From an uncultured Lachnospiraceae bacterium (GTDB taxonomy: Bacteria; Bacillota; Clostridia; Lachnospirales; Lachnospiraceae), in the NCBI GenBank assembly GCA_902777355.1, contig CACYTU010000007.1, positions 1 to 58,930 on the forward strand: DNA of 58,930 bases, in the 5' to 3' direction. The notes under the pieces were generated by a model. That model worked only from the letters and a program-made list of their open reading frames with translations, was not told where the DNA came from and ran no database searches. Shown one piece after another: positions 27,590 through 37,743 of this stretch (the first letter of the stretch is position 1; every line of letters begins with the position of its first letter). The position numbers were made by a program, and so were the translations under genes.

Positions 27590-27927
27590 CCGCTCTGTCC
27601 CAACCCGTCCGCAGCCTGTGCGCCAAAGCCCCTGAGGGTGGGTGCAGACCGCAAACAGGCGTACATATTGAAAAAAACAGCTCACATTTGCGCATATATT
27701 GTATTTTTTTGAGTAATATTTGATGATTTTTATGTTAAAATGGCAAATCAGGTATATTCAAATCCTGTGAAATGAATTATTATAGGTATGTATGTTTAGA
27801 GTGGCTGATGCCCGGATTTTCTGAAATGAGGAAAGGATATGCTGCCGGATATCCGCGAAACAGTTTTGATCCTGATCCGGGAAGAATATGACTGTGAGCG
27901 GGTCAGAACGGGAATTACCAGTGTGCA

Positions 27928-29025
27928 ATGAACATTTTTAAGAAGAAGGACACCGGGGAAACAACTCCGGAAGGCGTCGGAAAAAAACTGAACAGATTCC
28001 TTCGGAAAAATGCCGCCGGGGAGAAAGACCTGGTGGAGACGATCAGGGATCGAAGAAAAGGCCTGGGAAACGGGAGGATTTTCAGGAGCAATTCTCCGGA
28101 GCCAGGGGACGAAAACCCGTCCGGAGGGAGCGATGGGAAAAGAAGCGGCTCTGCCCGCAGCTCGGTGAAAGAGAGACGGGAGCGCAGGGTGAGCTGGTGC
28201 TTTATGCTTCCGAGCGTCGCGGGAGTGGCCCTGTTTTTCCTGATTCCCTTTTTCGTTGTAATCTATTACTCGATGATAGACAATCCTGTGAGACACCGCT
28301 TTGTCTGGTTTTCAAATTACGTAAAAGTGTTCGGCAACAGCGCGTTCCGGCTGGCGTCATGGAACACTTTGAAGTTTTCTGTAGTGGCAGTGCCGCTTGC
28401 AGTCTCCCTCTCTTTGCTGCTTGCGGTAGTGATGGAACAGAAGCTTCCCTGGAAGAGCCGCTTCAGGTCCTTTTTCCTGAGTCCCATGATGGTTCCGACA
28501 GCCTCCGTCATCATGATCTGGCAGATCCTCTTCCATTATAACGGGCTGGTGAACAGTGCCTTCGGGGGTATCCTGGGAGGGAAGATCGACTGGCTGAAAT
28601 CCGGCTACGCTCAGGTCCCTGTCATTCTGCTGTTTCTGTGGAAGAACCTGGGATATAATATGATTTTGTTTATGTCGGGACTGGCCAATATACCCAGGGA
28701 TCAGATTGAAGTCGCCAAGCTCGAAGGAGCCACGGATTTTCAGATTTTCTGGCTTATTAAAATACGTTATCTGTCATCGACCATCTTATTCGTCACGATC
28801 ATGTCTCTGATCAGCTCATTCAAAGTGTTCAGGGAAGTGTATCTGATGGGCGGTGATTATCCTTATGACGCGCTGTACATGCTGCAGCACTTTATGAATA
28901 ATACTTTTAAATCTCTTGATTATCAGAAACTCAGTGCCGCCGCGGTCATGATGGCGATCTTTATGATTCTGGTGATCGGGGCCCTGTTTCTGGCGGAAAA
29001 CCGGTTCGGGAAAGACCTGGAGTGA
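27928..29025 (+). CDS. ABC sugar-type permease (MalF/UgpA-like)
   Basis: A membrane subunit of a carbohydrate ABC importer. After a charged ~88-residue N-terminal tail come six membrane helices (residues ~92-355). The ATPase-contact EAA loop is present as EVAKLEGATDFQIFWLIKIRY (near 258-278). Typical members are about 290-310 residues, so the cytosolic tail is extra. The ribosome site is weak. Its partner permease starts 93 nt later. No ATP-binding subunit is encoded in the window, so a shared MsmK-type ATPase elsewhere is an inference. Confidence 0.9.
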   Translation: MNIFKKKDTGETTPEGVGKKLNRFLRKNAAGEKDLVETIRDRRKGLGNGRIFRSNSPEPGDENPSGGSDGKRSGSARSSVKERRERRVSWCFMLPSVAGVALFFLIPFFVVIYYSMIDNPVRHRFVWFSNYVKVFGNSAFRLASWNTLKFSVVAVPLAVSLSLLLAVVMEQKLPWKSRFRSFFLSPMMVPTASVIMIWQILFHYNGLVNSAFGGILGGKIDWLKSGYAQVPVILLFLWKNLGYNMILFMSGLANIPRDQIEVAKLEGATDFQIFWLIKIRYLSSTILFVTIMSLISSFKVFREVYLMGGDYPYDALYMLQHFMNNTFKSLDYQKLSAAAVMMAIFMILVIGALFLAENRFGKDLE

Positions 29026-29118
29026 CTCCGGAGACGGTTTATCCTGCAGCCTTTTGTCTGCTTATGCCTGCGGCTGTAAACAGGAGATTAACCACAAGTA
29101 TAAAAATGGAGATCTGTT

Positions 29119-30579
29119 TTGTCATCGAAAAAAAACAGGAGAGCCGGTAACGGCTGGGTCAGAGACCGGAAAAAATTCGGGGCGGGTCCGCCCGTCAAAT
29201 ATCCTTTCTCAGCAGAAAAGAGTCCGCAGGATTCAGAAACCGGAAACGGTATGGAGGCGGGGGAGGTCCTGCAGGAGGAAGAACCCAAAGACATTCCTGA
29301 GGACGGAACCGGAACGGAATCCGGGGACACTGAGCAAGCCGGGACAGGTGAAGAGTCCGGAGACATTCCAGACATTCCTGAAGGAGGATGCGGGACAGAG
29401 CCCGGGAACACTGAGCAAGCCGGGACAGGTGAAGAGGCCGGAGACATTCCAGACATTCCTGAGGACGGAACCGGAACGCAGTCCGGGGGCAGTGAGGAGA
29501 CTGGGAGCCGGGAAGAACCGGATGAGATTCAAATGCCGGATCCTGAAGATGAGGACATCCTGCAAAGCGCCTTTCCGGACCGGCAGGATTTTGAAGAGGA
29601 TCTGATACAGGCTCAGGACAGCGAAAAAGTTCCTGTGGTTACAGAAGAAGCGGCCGGCCAGGCCGATGAGGACAGCCGGCTCAAAAAGTATATGACCCGG
29701 GAGCGGGTGGACAAGATCCATCTGGTGCTCCGGACTGCGATAGCCGGTTTTTTCGCTTTTCTCTTCCTGATGCCCATTGTACTGACAATCACGAACTCTT
29801 TCATGACCAGTTCCGAAATCAACGCCAATTACGGAATGATTTTCGCCAAGAGCAACGGAGTCCGCGTATTTATCAGCAAAACCGTCAATCTGAAATTTAT
29901 TCCGGATATTATTTCCTTCGACCAGTACTTCAAAGCGCTTTTTTTGAGCCCGGAGTATCTGATGAAGTTCTGGAACTCATTTTTCTATGTGGTTCCGATT
30001 GTCATATTTCAGCTGGCTGTCGCTTCCCTTGCCTCTTATGGCTTTGCCAGGTACAGGGGGAGGGTGAGAGAAGTTATTTTCTTTTCCTATATCATCCTGA
30101 TGCTGATGCCTTATCAGGTCACACTGGTACCGAACTATCTGGTGTCGACCTGGCTCAATATCATTGATACCAGGTGGGCGATCCTGCTGCCGGGATTCTT
30201 TTCTCCCTTCGCGGTATATATGCTGACCAAATATATGAGGAGAATTCCTTCTTCTATTTATGAAGCCGCAGAGATTGACGGCGCCGGGGAGTGGCAGATC
30301 TTCACCGGAGTCTGCCTGCCCAATTGCCGGGGCGGACTGGTGTCCATTGCGATCCTGATTTTTATTGATTACTGGAACATGGTCGAGCAGCCGCTGATCC
30401 TCTTGTCGGACGATCAGCTGCACCCTCTTTCTGTGTTTTTGTCCCGCATCAACGCGGAGGAAATCTCACTGGCTTTCGCGGTCGCGGTCATCTATATGGT
30501 TCTTCCGATGATGGTGTTCCTGTATGGAGAAGACTATCTGGTGGAAGGAATCATTTATCAGGGCGGTATTAAAGAGTGA
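29119..30579 (+). CDS. ABC sugar-type permease (MalG/UgpE-like) with repetitive acidic tail
   Basis: The second membrane subunit of the importer. The first ~205 residues are an acidic, disordered extension; residues ~58-145 are made of a 27-residue unit (ending in GDIPDIPE) present nearly three times. The permease domain follows (~206-486) with six helices and an EAA loop (YEAAEIDGAGEWQIF). The start is TTG, with GGAG 9 nt upstream. Typical MalG-like proteins are 270-300 residues, so the tail is unusual; the tail of its partner is basic, so the two may interact (inference). Confidence 0.88.
   Translation: MSSKKNRRAGNGWVRDRKKFGAGPPVKYPFSAEKSPQDSETGNGMEAGEVLQEEEPKDIPEDGTGTESGDTEQAGTGEESGDIPDIPEGGCGTEPGNTEQAGTGEEAGDIPDIPEDGTGTQSGGSEETGSREEPDEIQMPDPEDEDILQSAFPDRQDFEEDLIQAQDSEKVPVVTEEAAGQADEDSRLKKYMTRERVDKIHLVLRTAIAGFFAFLFLMPIVLTITNSFMTSSEINANYGMIFAKSNGVRVFISKTVNLKFIPDIISFDQYFKALFLSPEYLMKFWNSFFYVVPIVIFQLAVASLASYGFARYRGRVREVIFFSYIILMLMPYQVTLVPNYLVSTWLNIIDTRWAILLPGFFSPFAVYMLTKYMRRIPSSIYEAAEIDGAGEWQIFTGVCLPNCRGGLVSIAILIFIDYWNMVEQPLILLSDDQLHPLSVFLSRINAEEISLAFAVAVIYMVLPMMVFLYGEDYLVEGIIYQGGIKE
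29291..29530 (+). repeat. 81-bp tandem repeat in permease gene
   Basis: Units start at 29291, 29372 and 29453 (period 81, in frame), giving about 2.9 copies. Confidence 0.85.
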
Positions 30580-30603
30580 AAAAATGCCCGATAGCATTTT
30601 TTT
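30579..30603 (+). terminator. Terminator after second permease
   Basis: AAAAAATGC/GCATTTTTT with a CCGATA loop overlaps the stop codon and ends in T residues. It may separate the permeases from the downstream genes or only attenuate. Confidence 0.75.
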
Positions 30604-30761
30604 ACTCCGGATGTTTGTGCTGCATGGCGGCTTATTTCACAGAGTGCGGTCCATGAGCACTGCTGCTGCGGCAAGGCTGCCGCGCAGGTTACTGTCACCC
30701 CGGGGGTGTTTACAGTATCAAAGAATCGGACGGAACATATTCCTGGAGGAAAAAAGAGAGT

Positions 30762-32357
30762 ATGAATATCGAAGATAAAGAACTGGAGCAGTTTCGAAAG
30801 AGCCAGAGGCGGAAAGACATTATAAAGAATATCATAATCGTATTTTTGCTGATCCTTTTGGCGCTGACCCTCTTTTCGCGTACGATTATGAATCTGACTC
30901 TGCCGGAAGTGGCGACTCATGTGGTTGCTGAGGGGGAGGTTTCCCCTAAAATCCGCGGTCAGGGAACAGCCGAAGTGGACAATCCTTACTCTGTGACGAT
31001 CGCTCAGTCCAGGACCATTAAGAGCGTTGCTGTCAAGGAGGGGCAGGTAGTCAAACGGGGAGACGTGATCTATCATCTCGAGGACACTGAATCCGAAGAA
31101 CTCAAGACGGCAAAGCAGGAGCTTGAGGACGCTAAAGCCAGTTTCACAAGGCGTATCTTCGACGGAACTCTCAGCGACAGTGATATCACGAGACTTCGTG
31201 CCGGAAACTACCGCTCCGAAGATGAGCTGCAGTCTGCTGTCGGTTCGATCAACAGGCAGTATGAAAGCGCCCTCCGGGAAAAGAATCTGGCCACCGCGGA
31301 ATATGACAGGATCAATGCGGAATACCAGGCGGAAGCCGAGAAAGAATCAAATAGTAATAGTAATGACTATTATATCCCCGAAGAACCCGGAAACGGAGGC
31401 GGAGCTGAAGCCAGCAGCCGGACCGGCTCTGTAGCACAGGCATCTGTGGATAAGGATAAAGACACGGGCATAGCCTCCGCGGATTCGAAAAAAGAAGTTG
31501 ACGAAGAGGACTTGGTATTTGTGGCTTCAAGCGGGTCCACTTCATCGAAAAAGATCAAAAAACTCGCCAAGAAGCTTGAGAAGGCTACTCTCCGCAAGCT
31601 TGAAGCGGACCTGAAATATGAAGAGATTTCCGCGGAGAGGGAAAAAATCCTCAACATTGTGAGCGCGGAACTGGACCTGAAGGGTTTTCAGGAAGCGATC
31701 AATAAGGCTCAGGCCAAAGTAGATAAACTGCAGAAAGAGGAGATCGGAGCATCGATCAAGTCTCCTGTCGACGGCACAGTTACTTCGCTGAATGTCGGCG
31801 CCGGAGAAATCACCTCTGCCGACAGCCCTGTCGCTATCATCAGGATTAATGGCAAGAAGCTCACAGTCAGTTTCTCTGTGACGAAGGAGCAGGCGCAGAA
31901 ACTTAAAGCCGGCGATGAGGCGTCGCCCCAGAATTCCTGGGAATATGATGACAGCTTCAAGGCTGTTCTTCGCCAGATCACTGCCGACAGCAGTGACCCC
32001 CAGAATTCAAGGCTGCTGAAATTTGAGATCGAAAGTGATACTGTCACTGCCGGAGATATAGTAAAGCTGCAGATTGCTGAGACATCCAAGGATTATGAAC
32101 TGGTCGTACCCAACTCGGCGATCCGCAATGACGCAAACGGAAATTTCGTTCTTCTGCTGAGGACAAAACAGAGCCCTCTGGGGAACAGGTATTATGTCTC
32201 AAGGGAGAATGTCAAAGTTCTCGCCAGGGACGATACCAATTCCGCGATCAGCGGGGCCCTGGGAGCTTATGACTATGTGGTCACCACATCAGATAACAGG
32301 ATGCTGACATCGGGAGATCAGGTGCGCCTGAGCAATGAGGTAGACCAGGACGAATGA
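30762..32357 (+). CDS. HlyD/RND-type membrane fusion (adaptor) protein
   Basis: A membrane-anchored adaptor of 531 residues: one N-terminal helix (~23-43), a split lipoyl/barrel-sandwich (~75-112, with VKEGQVVKRGDVIYHLED, and ~325-355, with ASIKSPVDGTVTSLNVGAGE), a long coiled-coil hairpin between them with a disordered Asn/Ser/Gly-rich loop (~188-250), and C-terminal beta-barrel parts. The fold is typical of export systems, but no ATPase or outer-membrane factor is present. GGAGG precedes the ATG. The next gene has an extracytoplasmic MacB-core domain, a usual partner of such adaptors. Confidence 0.85.
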   Translation: MNIEDKELEQFRKSQRRKDIIKNIIIVFLLILLALTLFSRTIMNLTLPEVATHVVAEGEVSPKIRGQGTAEVDNPYSVTIAQSRTIKSVAVKEGQVVKRGDVIYHLEDTESEELKTAKQELEDAKASFTRRIFDGTLSDSDITRLRAGNYRSEDELQSAVGSINRQYESALREKNLATAEYDRINAEYQAEAEKESNSNSNDYYIPEEPGNGGGAEASSRTGSVAQASVDKDKDTGIASADSKKEVDEEDLVFVASSGSTSSKKIKKLAKKLEKATLRKLEADLKYEEISAEREKILNIVSAELDLKGFQEAINKAQAKVDKLQKEEIGASIKSPVDGTVTSLNVGAGEITSADSPVAIIRINGKKLTVSFSVTKEQAQKLKAGDEASPQNSWEYDDSFKAVLRQITADSSDPQNSRLLKFEIESDTVTAGDIVKLQIAETSKDYELVVPNSAIRNDANGNFVLLLRTKQSPLGNRYYVSRENVKVLARDDTNSAISGALGAYDYVVTTSDNRMLTSGDQVRLSNEVDQDE

Positions 32358-32528
32358 TCCCTGCCGGAAAATACTGACTGTAAATCCGGCGGGATGTGAA
32401 CCGCAAAAGCACGGCTGTCAGCCGCAGTAAGTGATCCGGGATAATTCGTTGGCTGCTGTTCACTCCCTCCACAGGGTGTGAACAGTTGCTTTACGTACAG
32501 CCATACACAATAGCGAAGCAAGGATGTA

Positions 32529-34688
32529 ATGAAAAAGACAGACACAAAAGACAGCAAACTGAATATGCGGCTGTATGGGGCTGTCAGGGACGGAGCCCGC
32601 AGGGCTGTATCCGGCGCGGGCAGTTTTATACGCCGGCTGCGCATGTGGCAGAAAATCGGGCTGTTGATCTGCCTGGTCTTCTGGATTACTTCCTTTGTGA
32701 TCAACATCGTGTGCGGAAGGGTCGTGAGGGGAATGGAGGACCAGAACTTTGCGTCCAGGTGGACACAGGAACAGCAATGCTCCCAGGTCAGCGCCTTTTT
32801 TTCCGATGCGGCTTTTGCTTCTGACGAGACTGTAGACGCAATGCGGATGTTTCTTACAAATAAGCTGACATCTGATTCTTATGGACTTTCAGAGCAGGAG
32901 ATCGAGAACGGGGCCAGCATGTTTGACGTTTCCTACTGCGGTCTCGGAATGGCAGATCTTTCCACCCCCGAGGATTCAGTGACAGTGACTGCGGTCGGTG
33001 TCGGCGGAGATTTTTTTAATTTTCACCCGCTGGATCTCATGTCCGGATATTATTTTTCCGAAGATGAGAGTATGCAGGACAGGATCCTCCTGGATGACAG
33101 GACGGCGTGGAGACTTTTCGGCTCTCCCTATGTCGTAGGGCAATCCGTGGATATCGGAGGAACGCCGCATTACATAGCAGGTGTGTTCAGGGCGCCGACA
33201 AAACGCTTTTACAAGCAGTCCGGAATGGGGGACTTTCTTGTCTACATCTCCTATGATTCGCTCTGCAAATATACACAGAGAGGAACTCCGTCAAACGAGG
33301 GAAGCCCTGAGGATATGGATGACACTATGATGGATGCCCTTGCACCCGGCGTGGACAAAACGGCTTCTGGCGGGATGACCGGCGGGGAAATAGAAAAGGG
33401 CTCATCTACGCTTACCGCATTCTCCTTTATTCCCGGGAATGTGGTTCCTTTCAGATCTGCTCAAAAAAGTAAAAAGGCGCAGAATGGCGCCATGAAAATG
33501 CAGGTGCCGCAGGGGCTGCCGGCAAAGACGGACGAGAGAATGACCCTGGTCAGAAACAGAATCCTTCCTGCACTTTGCCCCACTGCATTATGGAAACCAG
33601 AGAATCTGCCGGAATCCGGGGCGGGGGAGCTCCGTCCGGTCTCTGCGGAGGCCCGGGCAGGGGAACCTGCGGATCTGCTGCCCGGGAAGCAGCAGAGGGC
33701 AGGAGAGCTTCTGGCTTTTGAAAGCGTCGATGATCTGACAGGAGATGATTTTGCGGAGGAGACCGGGGATGATTCCGGGGATGATTCCGGGGATGATCCC
33801 GGGGAAGGAGACCCTGCCGGGACGAATACTGACGCCGGGAAACCATCCGGTCAGGATACAGAGCCTGAGGATGATGACAAGATCACAAACGATGACGCGC
33901 CTGTCGGAGAAAATCTGAACGGCGGGGGAATGGGAAATGGAAATAATTATCAGCGCGGAAGCGGTGACGGAGATGCAAAACCCGAAGTCAACCGGTCAAG
34001 GATCAGCTGCTATGAGGCTGCCATCCCCAACCCCATCACGAATTACGCACTCAATACAATGATCTCCTGTCTGACCGAAGCAGGTGTTGACAACAGTCAG
34101 ACTGTGATTGTCGATAATACTTCCAGGTTTGACACCTGGCGGCTTGCCCTGATGATTACGCAGCCTGGACTCAGAAGCATGCAGTCCATATCGATCCGTT
34201 ATCCTTACTGGGAAAATGTGGCCAGGGCCTGGGAAGATATAATGATTCCCTTTGCCTTTCTTGAATTGTTCATGAGATTTTCACCGTTTTTATTCCTCCT
34301 GTTCCTTTTGTTGTGGTATGCTACTCACAGAAGCTGGACAATGGGCGGTTTGATTAAGACTGTTCGTCAGAGAATCTATGACCGCCAGTCGGAGAAGATT
34401 TTCGGCAGTGATACCGATGAGGATGCTTTGCTGACCGGTGAGAAGGACCAGGCAGAGCCGGCTCTTTTGCCCGGAGAGACTCCCTTCAGCGGGGAAGATG
34501 CAGATCTGTTTAAAAAGACAGACGTTCCCGAGGGCGGGGAGTCAGCGCCGGAGTCTCCGGAAACCGAAACCGGGAAGGCCGGTGGCCCCGAGGGCGGGGA
34601 GTCAGTGCCGGAGTCCCCGGAAACCGAAACCGGGAAGGCAGATGCCACTCAGGACGGGAATTCCGCATCGGAGAAATCTTCTTCGTGA
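32529..34688 (+). CDS. MacB-core-like membrane protein without FtsX helices
   Basis: The 719-residue protein has one N-terminal helix (~43-63) and one near residue ~585. Between them, residues ~145-235 match the MacB periplasmic core (VGGDFFNFHPLDLMSGYYF, then ILLDDRTAWRLFGSPYVVGQSVDIGG and YIAGVF). A Pro/Gly/Asp-rich disordered region follows (~345-485). Normal MacB or FtsX permeases have three further helices; here they are missing. The cytosolic C-terminus holds two 20-residue tandem repeats (PEGGES..ETGK). AAGGA precedes the ATG. It could be a sensor or docking partner of the adaptor; function unknown. Confidence 0.7.
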   Translation: MKKTDTKDSKLNMRLYGAVRDGARRAVSGAGSFIRRLRMWQKIGLLICLVFWITSFVINIVCGRVVRGMEDQNFASRWTQEQQCSQVSAFFSDAAFASDETVDAMRMFLTNKLTSDSYGLSEQEIENGASMFDVSYCGLGMADLSTPEDSVTVTAVGVGGDFFNFHPLDLMSGYYFSEDESMQDRILLDDRTAWRLFGSPYVVGQSVDIGGTPHYIAGVFRAPTKRFYKQSGMGDFLVYISYDSLCKYTQRGTPSNEGSPEDMDDTMMDALAPGVDKTASGGMTGGEIEKGSSTLTAFSFIPGNVVPFRSAQKSKKAQNGAMKMQVPQGLPAKTDERMTLVRNRILPALCPTALWKPENLPESGAGELRPVSAEARAGEPADLLPGKQQRAGELLAFESVDDLTGDDFAEETGDDSGDDSGDDPGEGDPAGTNTDAGKPSGQDTEPEDDDKITNDDAPVGENLNGGGMGNGNNYQRGSGDGDAKPEVNRSRISCYEAAIPNPITNYALNTMISCLTEAGVDNSQTVIVDNTSRFDTWRLALMITQPGLRSMQSISIRYPYWENVARAWEDIMIPFAFLELFMRFSPFLFLLFLLLWYATHRSWTMGGLIKTVRQRIYDRQSEKIFGSDTDEDALLTGEKDQAEPALLPGETPFSGEDADLFKKTDVPEGGESAPESPETETGKAGGPEGGESVPESPETETGKADATQDGNSASEKSSS
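34522..34642 (+). repeat. 60-bp tandem repeat at 3' end of MacB-like gene
   Basis: Two near-identical in-frame 60-bp units encode PEGGES(A/V)PESPETETGK. Confidence 0.8.
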
Positions 34689-34761
34689 AAATCTGCCCGC
34701 ATACTTGCAGCCATGGGCGGGCACAGCATGTCGACAATATGGAAAGGAAGAATATAGTAAC

Positions 34762-37392
34762 ATGAAGATGAAAAAATCGTTCAGACGTGCTCTGGCACTT
34801 ATTCTGACAGTCGTCATTGCGTTTTCTCTTGCAGCCTGCGGCGGCAAGGGCGGCAGTGAATCGGACAAGAAGAAGGAAAATTCAGATAAGACTTCGTCCT
34901 CTTCAGGTCCCGCTATGCCTGAAGTGACTTCCAAAGACGGCGTGGTCAAAACTGTAGAGGCAAAAATCGATGATCCTGAATTCGAGGCGGACGGACTCCA
35001 GGTTCTCGCCATGGAAAAGGACAGGATTTATGGCTTCAGTTATGTTTACGAGAGTGAAGGCTCCAACGGAACTCAGCTGGTCAGCTTTAAGCCGGACGGA
35101 AGTGATTTCAAAAAAACTAATTATAAAGTGGATGAAGCGAACGAAGAAGTCAGCGCATCTGCCTTCTACGACGGGAACTTTCTGCTCGTAGTGTCACAGT
35201 TCGCGAATTCCGAAGCCCTGGACTATGTTCTTGAGAACGGCGGAGAAGAAGGGGAAGACGTAGAGGTACCGGACGAGCTCAGCGAGGACGCCACCGCGAC
35301 TTTTGAACTTCGCAGTGTAACGCCGGAAGGCAAGGAGAACTGGGCTGTCAAACTCGAACCTGAAAATAAAGATTACTTCTTTGTGAGCTCGGTCTGTGCC
35401 AATGAAGAAGGCGTGATGGTCGTATCAAATGAGGGTGTCAACCTTTATTCTCTCAAGGACGGATCCATGACCAGGAATATATGCAAGACGGATCCGGACA
35501 CTTTCGAAGGCGTTCTCTATGTCCTTACAGACGGGACTGTGATCATGATTGATGACACGACCATGAACAATAAGGTCAATGTGTACGACGAGAAGACCGG
35601 AGAATTTGTCGAAAAGCAGGTACTCCCCTCGTCTATGCAGAGCGCGATGGTCTTCCCCGGTACAAAATACAGTTTTTATCTGGCAGGAGATGACGGTGTT
35701 TACGGAGTGGATCTGAAGAGCGGAAACATTACTCCTGTTGTCAATTATGTCAATTCCGATCTTGACCTGCAGGGACTTGCCAGGCTGGTCGAACTCGATG
35801 AAGGCCGCCTGCTGATCCAGGCTTACGAGAGCGATAATTCGGTTGGAGTGTTCACACTGGAGCCGGTCGCTCCCGAGGATGTCGAGGAGAAAAAGGAACT
35901 CACACTTGCCGGATACTATATGGACGCAGAAGTCCGTACACAGGTGATTGAGTTCAATAAGACCAACAGCAAGTACAGAATCAAGATCGTGGATTACAGC
36001 CAGTACGACCTGGAGTCGGACTATGATGAGAACAATGTCGACAATGACACGACAGGACTTACCAGACTGAATACAGACATCGGTACCGGCAATGCGCCCG
36101 ATATCATGCTCCTCTCTGCGGGAATGCCCATAAACAGCTTTATTTCCAAGGGCGTGCTCATGGATCTCACAGACAAGTATGAGTCGGACAAGGAAATCGA
36201 CAAATCCGATTTCCTGGAGAATATTGTAGATGCTTTCCGCACGGACGGTAAGATGTTCGTGGTGGTCCCCAGCTTTACGATCGTCGGCGTCTCCGGCAAG
36301 ACAAAATACATCGGAGACGGAAAGGATCTGACGCTTGAGAAAGCCAAGAAGATCGCCGCTTCCAAAGGCATAAATGAAAATGCTCTTTTCGGACTGGCGG
36401 ACAGGGCGGGTGTCTTCAGCTCCGCCATCGAGTTCTCCGGAGACCAGTTCATCGATACCGAAAAGAATACCTGTGACTTTAATAACGAGGAGTTCCGCCA
36501 GCTGCTTGAGTTTGCGAAGAACTGCCCCGAGACGATCAGTGAGGAACAGTATAACGATTATTATACTCAGTATCTTTCCGACAGCGCTCTGCTCGCGGTA
36601 CAGTACATTAACTCAATCTTCGATTATTACTACATGACCAGACAGCTTTTCGGCGAGCTCAATGTGACCGTCACAGGCTTCCCTTCAAAGAATAATAAAG
36701 GACCGATCATCGCGTCCTACAATGAATTCGGAATCAGCAACAGCACATCCGAACCTGAAGGCTGCTGGGAATTTGTCCGCCGCTTCCTTCTTCCTGATTA
36801 TCAGATGAGTATTGAATCGTCTCTTCCCATCAGTGAGAAAGCGATCGATGCGCAGGGACAGAGGATCATCGATCAGAACAAAATGGACGCGGAATCAGAA
36901 GAGGACTCTGATCTGCTGACAGGCGTGGACTATGAGGATGATTCGGAAGGTGAAGTCGGAATCGATGAATCCGCTATAAAAGACGGAACCTGGGAAGAAT
37001 CCGAGGAGCTGACAGGAAAGCTCGTCAGTGAAGAAGCATTTGACGGTACTCACGAAGAATACGAACAGTATCTGGCTGAAGAGGCTGCGAATGCGGAAAC
37101 AGCTTCTACATCTGCACTCGCGGAAGAGGTCGTGATCGGCGAAGACGAGATCATGGATGATTCCTCTGATTTCGGGGAGGGGCCGAACACACTTCCCGAA
37201 TTTGGCCAGAGTGATATAGACGCTGTCAAGAATATTCTGAAAAGCATGAAGTACCAGGTCAATTCCGAGACACAGATTATGAAGATCATCAAGGAAGAGT
37301 CTGCAGCCTACTTTGCCGGTCAGAAGTCGGCAGAGGAAGTTTCTGACATTATCCAGAGCCGTGTACAGGTCTATCTGAAGGAGAACGAGTAA
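34762..37392 (+). CDS. Large ABC solute-binding lipoprotein
   Basis: The protein (876 residues) starts with a lipoprotein signal ending in LAAC (C26), preceded by GGAAAGGAAG. The frame is open further upstream over the previous gene, but without a signal. Residues ~60-385 look like a beta-propeller-type region (repeated strands with DG turns). Residues ~388 to the end fit a family 1 solute-binding protein (ELTLAGYYMDAEVRTQVIEFNKTN; the C-terminal GQKSAEEVSDIIQSRVQVYLKE). An acidic insertion (~705-815) interrupts the C-terminal lobe. Typical binding proteins have 400-450 residues. It probably feeds the two permeases 4-7 kb upstream; the ligand is unknown. Confidence 0.85.
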   Translation: MKMKKSFRRALALILTVVIAFSLAACGGKGGSESDKKKENSDKTSSSSGPAMPEVTSKDGVVKTVEAKIDDPEFEADGLQVLAMEKDRIYGFSYVYESEGSNGTQLVSFKPDGSDFKKTNYKVDEANEEVSASAFYDGNFLLVVSQFANSEALDYVLENGGEEGEDVEVPDELSEDATATFELRSVTPEGKENWAVKLEPENKDYFFVSSVCANEEGVMVVSNEGVNLYSLKDGSMTRNICKTDPDTFEGVLYVLTDGTVIMIDDTTMNNKVNVYDEKTGEFVEKQVLPSSMQSAMVFPGTKYSFYLAGDDGVYGVDLKSGNITPVVNYVNSDLDLQGLARLVELDEGRLLIQAYESDNSVGVFTLEPVAPEDVEEKKELTLAGYYMDAEVRTQVIEFNKTNSKYRIKIVDYSQYDLESDYDENNVDNDTTGLTRLNTDIGTGNAPDIMLLSAGMPINSFISKGVLMDLTDKYESDKEIDKSDFLENIVDAFRTDGKMFVVVPSFTIVGVSGKTKYIGDGKDLTLEKAKKIAASKGINENALFGLADRAGVFSSAIEFSGDQFIDTEKNTCDFNNEEFRQLLEFAKNCPETISEEQYNDYYTQYLSDSALLAVQYINSIFDYYYMTRQLFGELNVTVTGFPSKNNKGPIIASYNEFGISNSTSEPEGCWEFVRRFLLPDYQMSIESSLPISEKAIDAQGQRIIDQNKMDAESEEDSDLLTGVDYEDDSEGEVGIDESAIKDGTWEESEELTGKLVSEEAFDGTHEEYEQYLAEEAANAETASTSALAEEVVIGEDEIMDDSSDFGEGPNTLPEFGQSDIDAVKNILKSMKYQVNSETQIMKIIKEESAAYFAGQKSAEEVSDIIQSRVQVYLKENE

Positions 37393-37438
37393 GGGACCTG
37401 CAGAACGTACAGACAGATTACCGGCCGCAAAGCGGTGT

Positions 37439-37475
37439 GCCTCCGGCAGGCGGATTATTTTCGTCTGCCGGAGGC
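37439..37475 (+). terminator. Hairpin after the solute-binding protein
   Basis: GCCTCCGGCAG(G)CG pairs with CG(T)CTGCCGGAGGC, about 14 bp, without a clear T-run. The rest of the gap to lepA (to 37743) shows short GCCGGCGGG repeats near 37690 and no gene. Confidence 0.6.
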
Positions 37476-37743
37476 GTCATGCTGATTTCAGATAAATGAC
37501 CTGACGGTTCTGACTCAATGACCTTTTGCCACTGATAGTCAGGATCTGTCACGAATTAATCCAAACATCCTGCCTGATTCTTCGATAACCTGGTCAGAAA
37601 GCCTTGTTTTCTTCCCTGTTCTCAAAAAATCATTGTGCGCAGGCTGCATAGTACATTTCGTGACAGTTCCCTACCGGTAACACACTGGCCGGCGGGCAGC
37701 CGGCGGGTGACCGGAAGCCCGCGCATCATATGGATGAGGATTT

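Noticed and set aside
27700-27760. Promoter for the permease genes
   Set aside because: A TTAAAAT-like -10 exists, but the TTGAGT candidate is 21 nt away; too weak to list.
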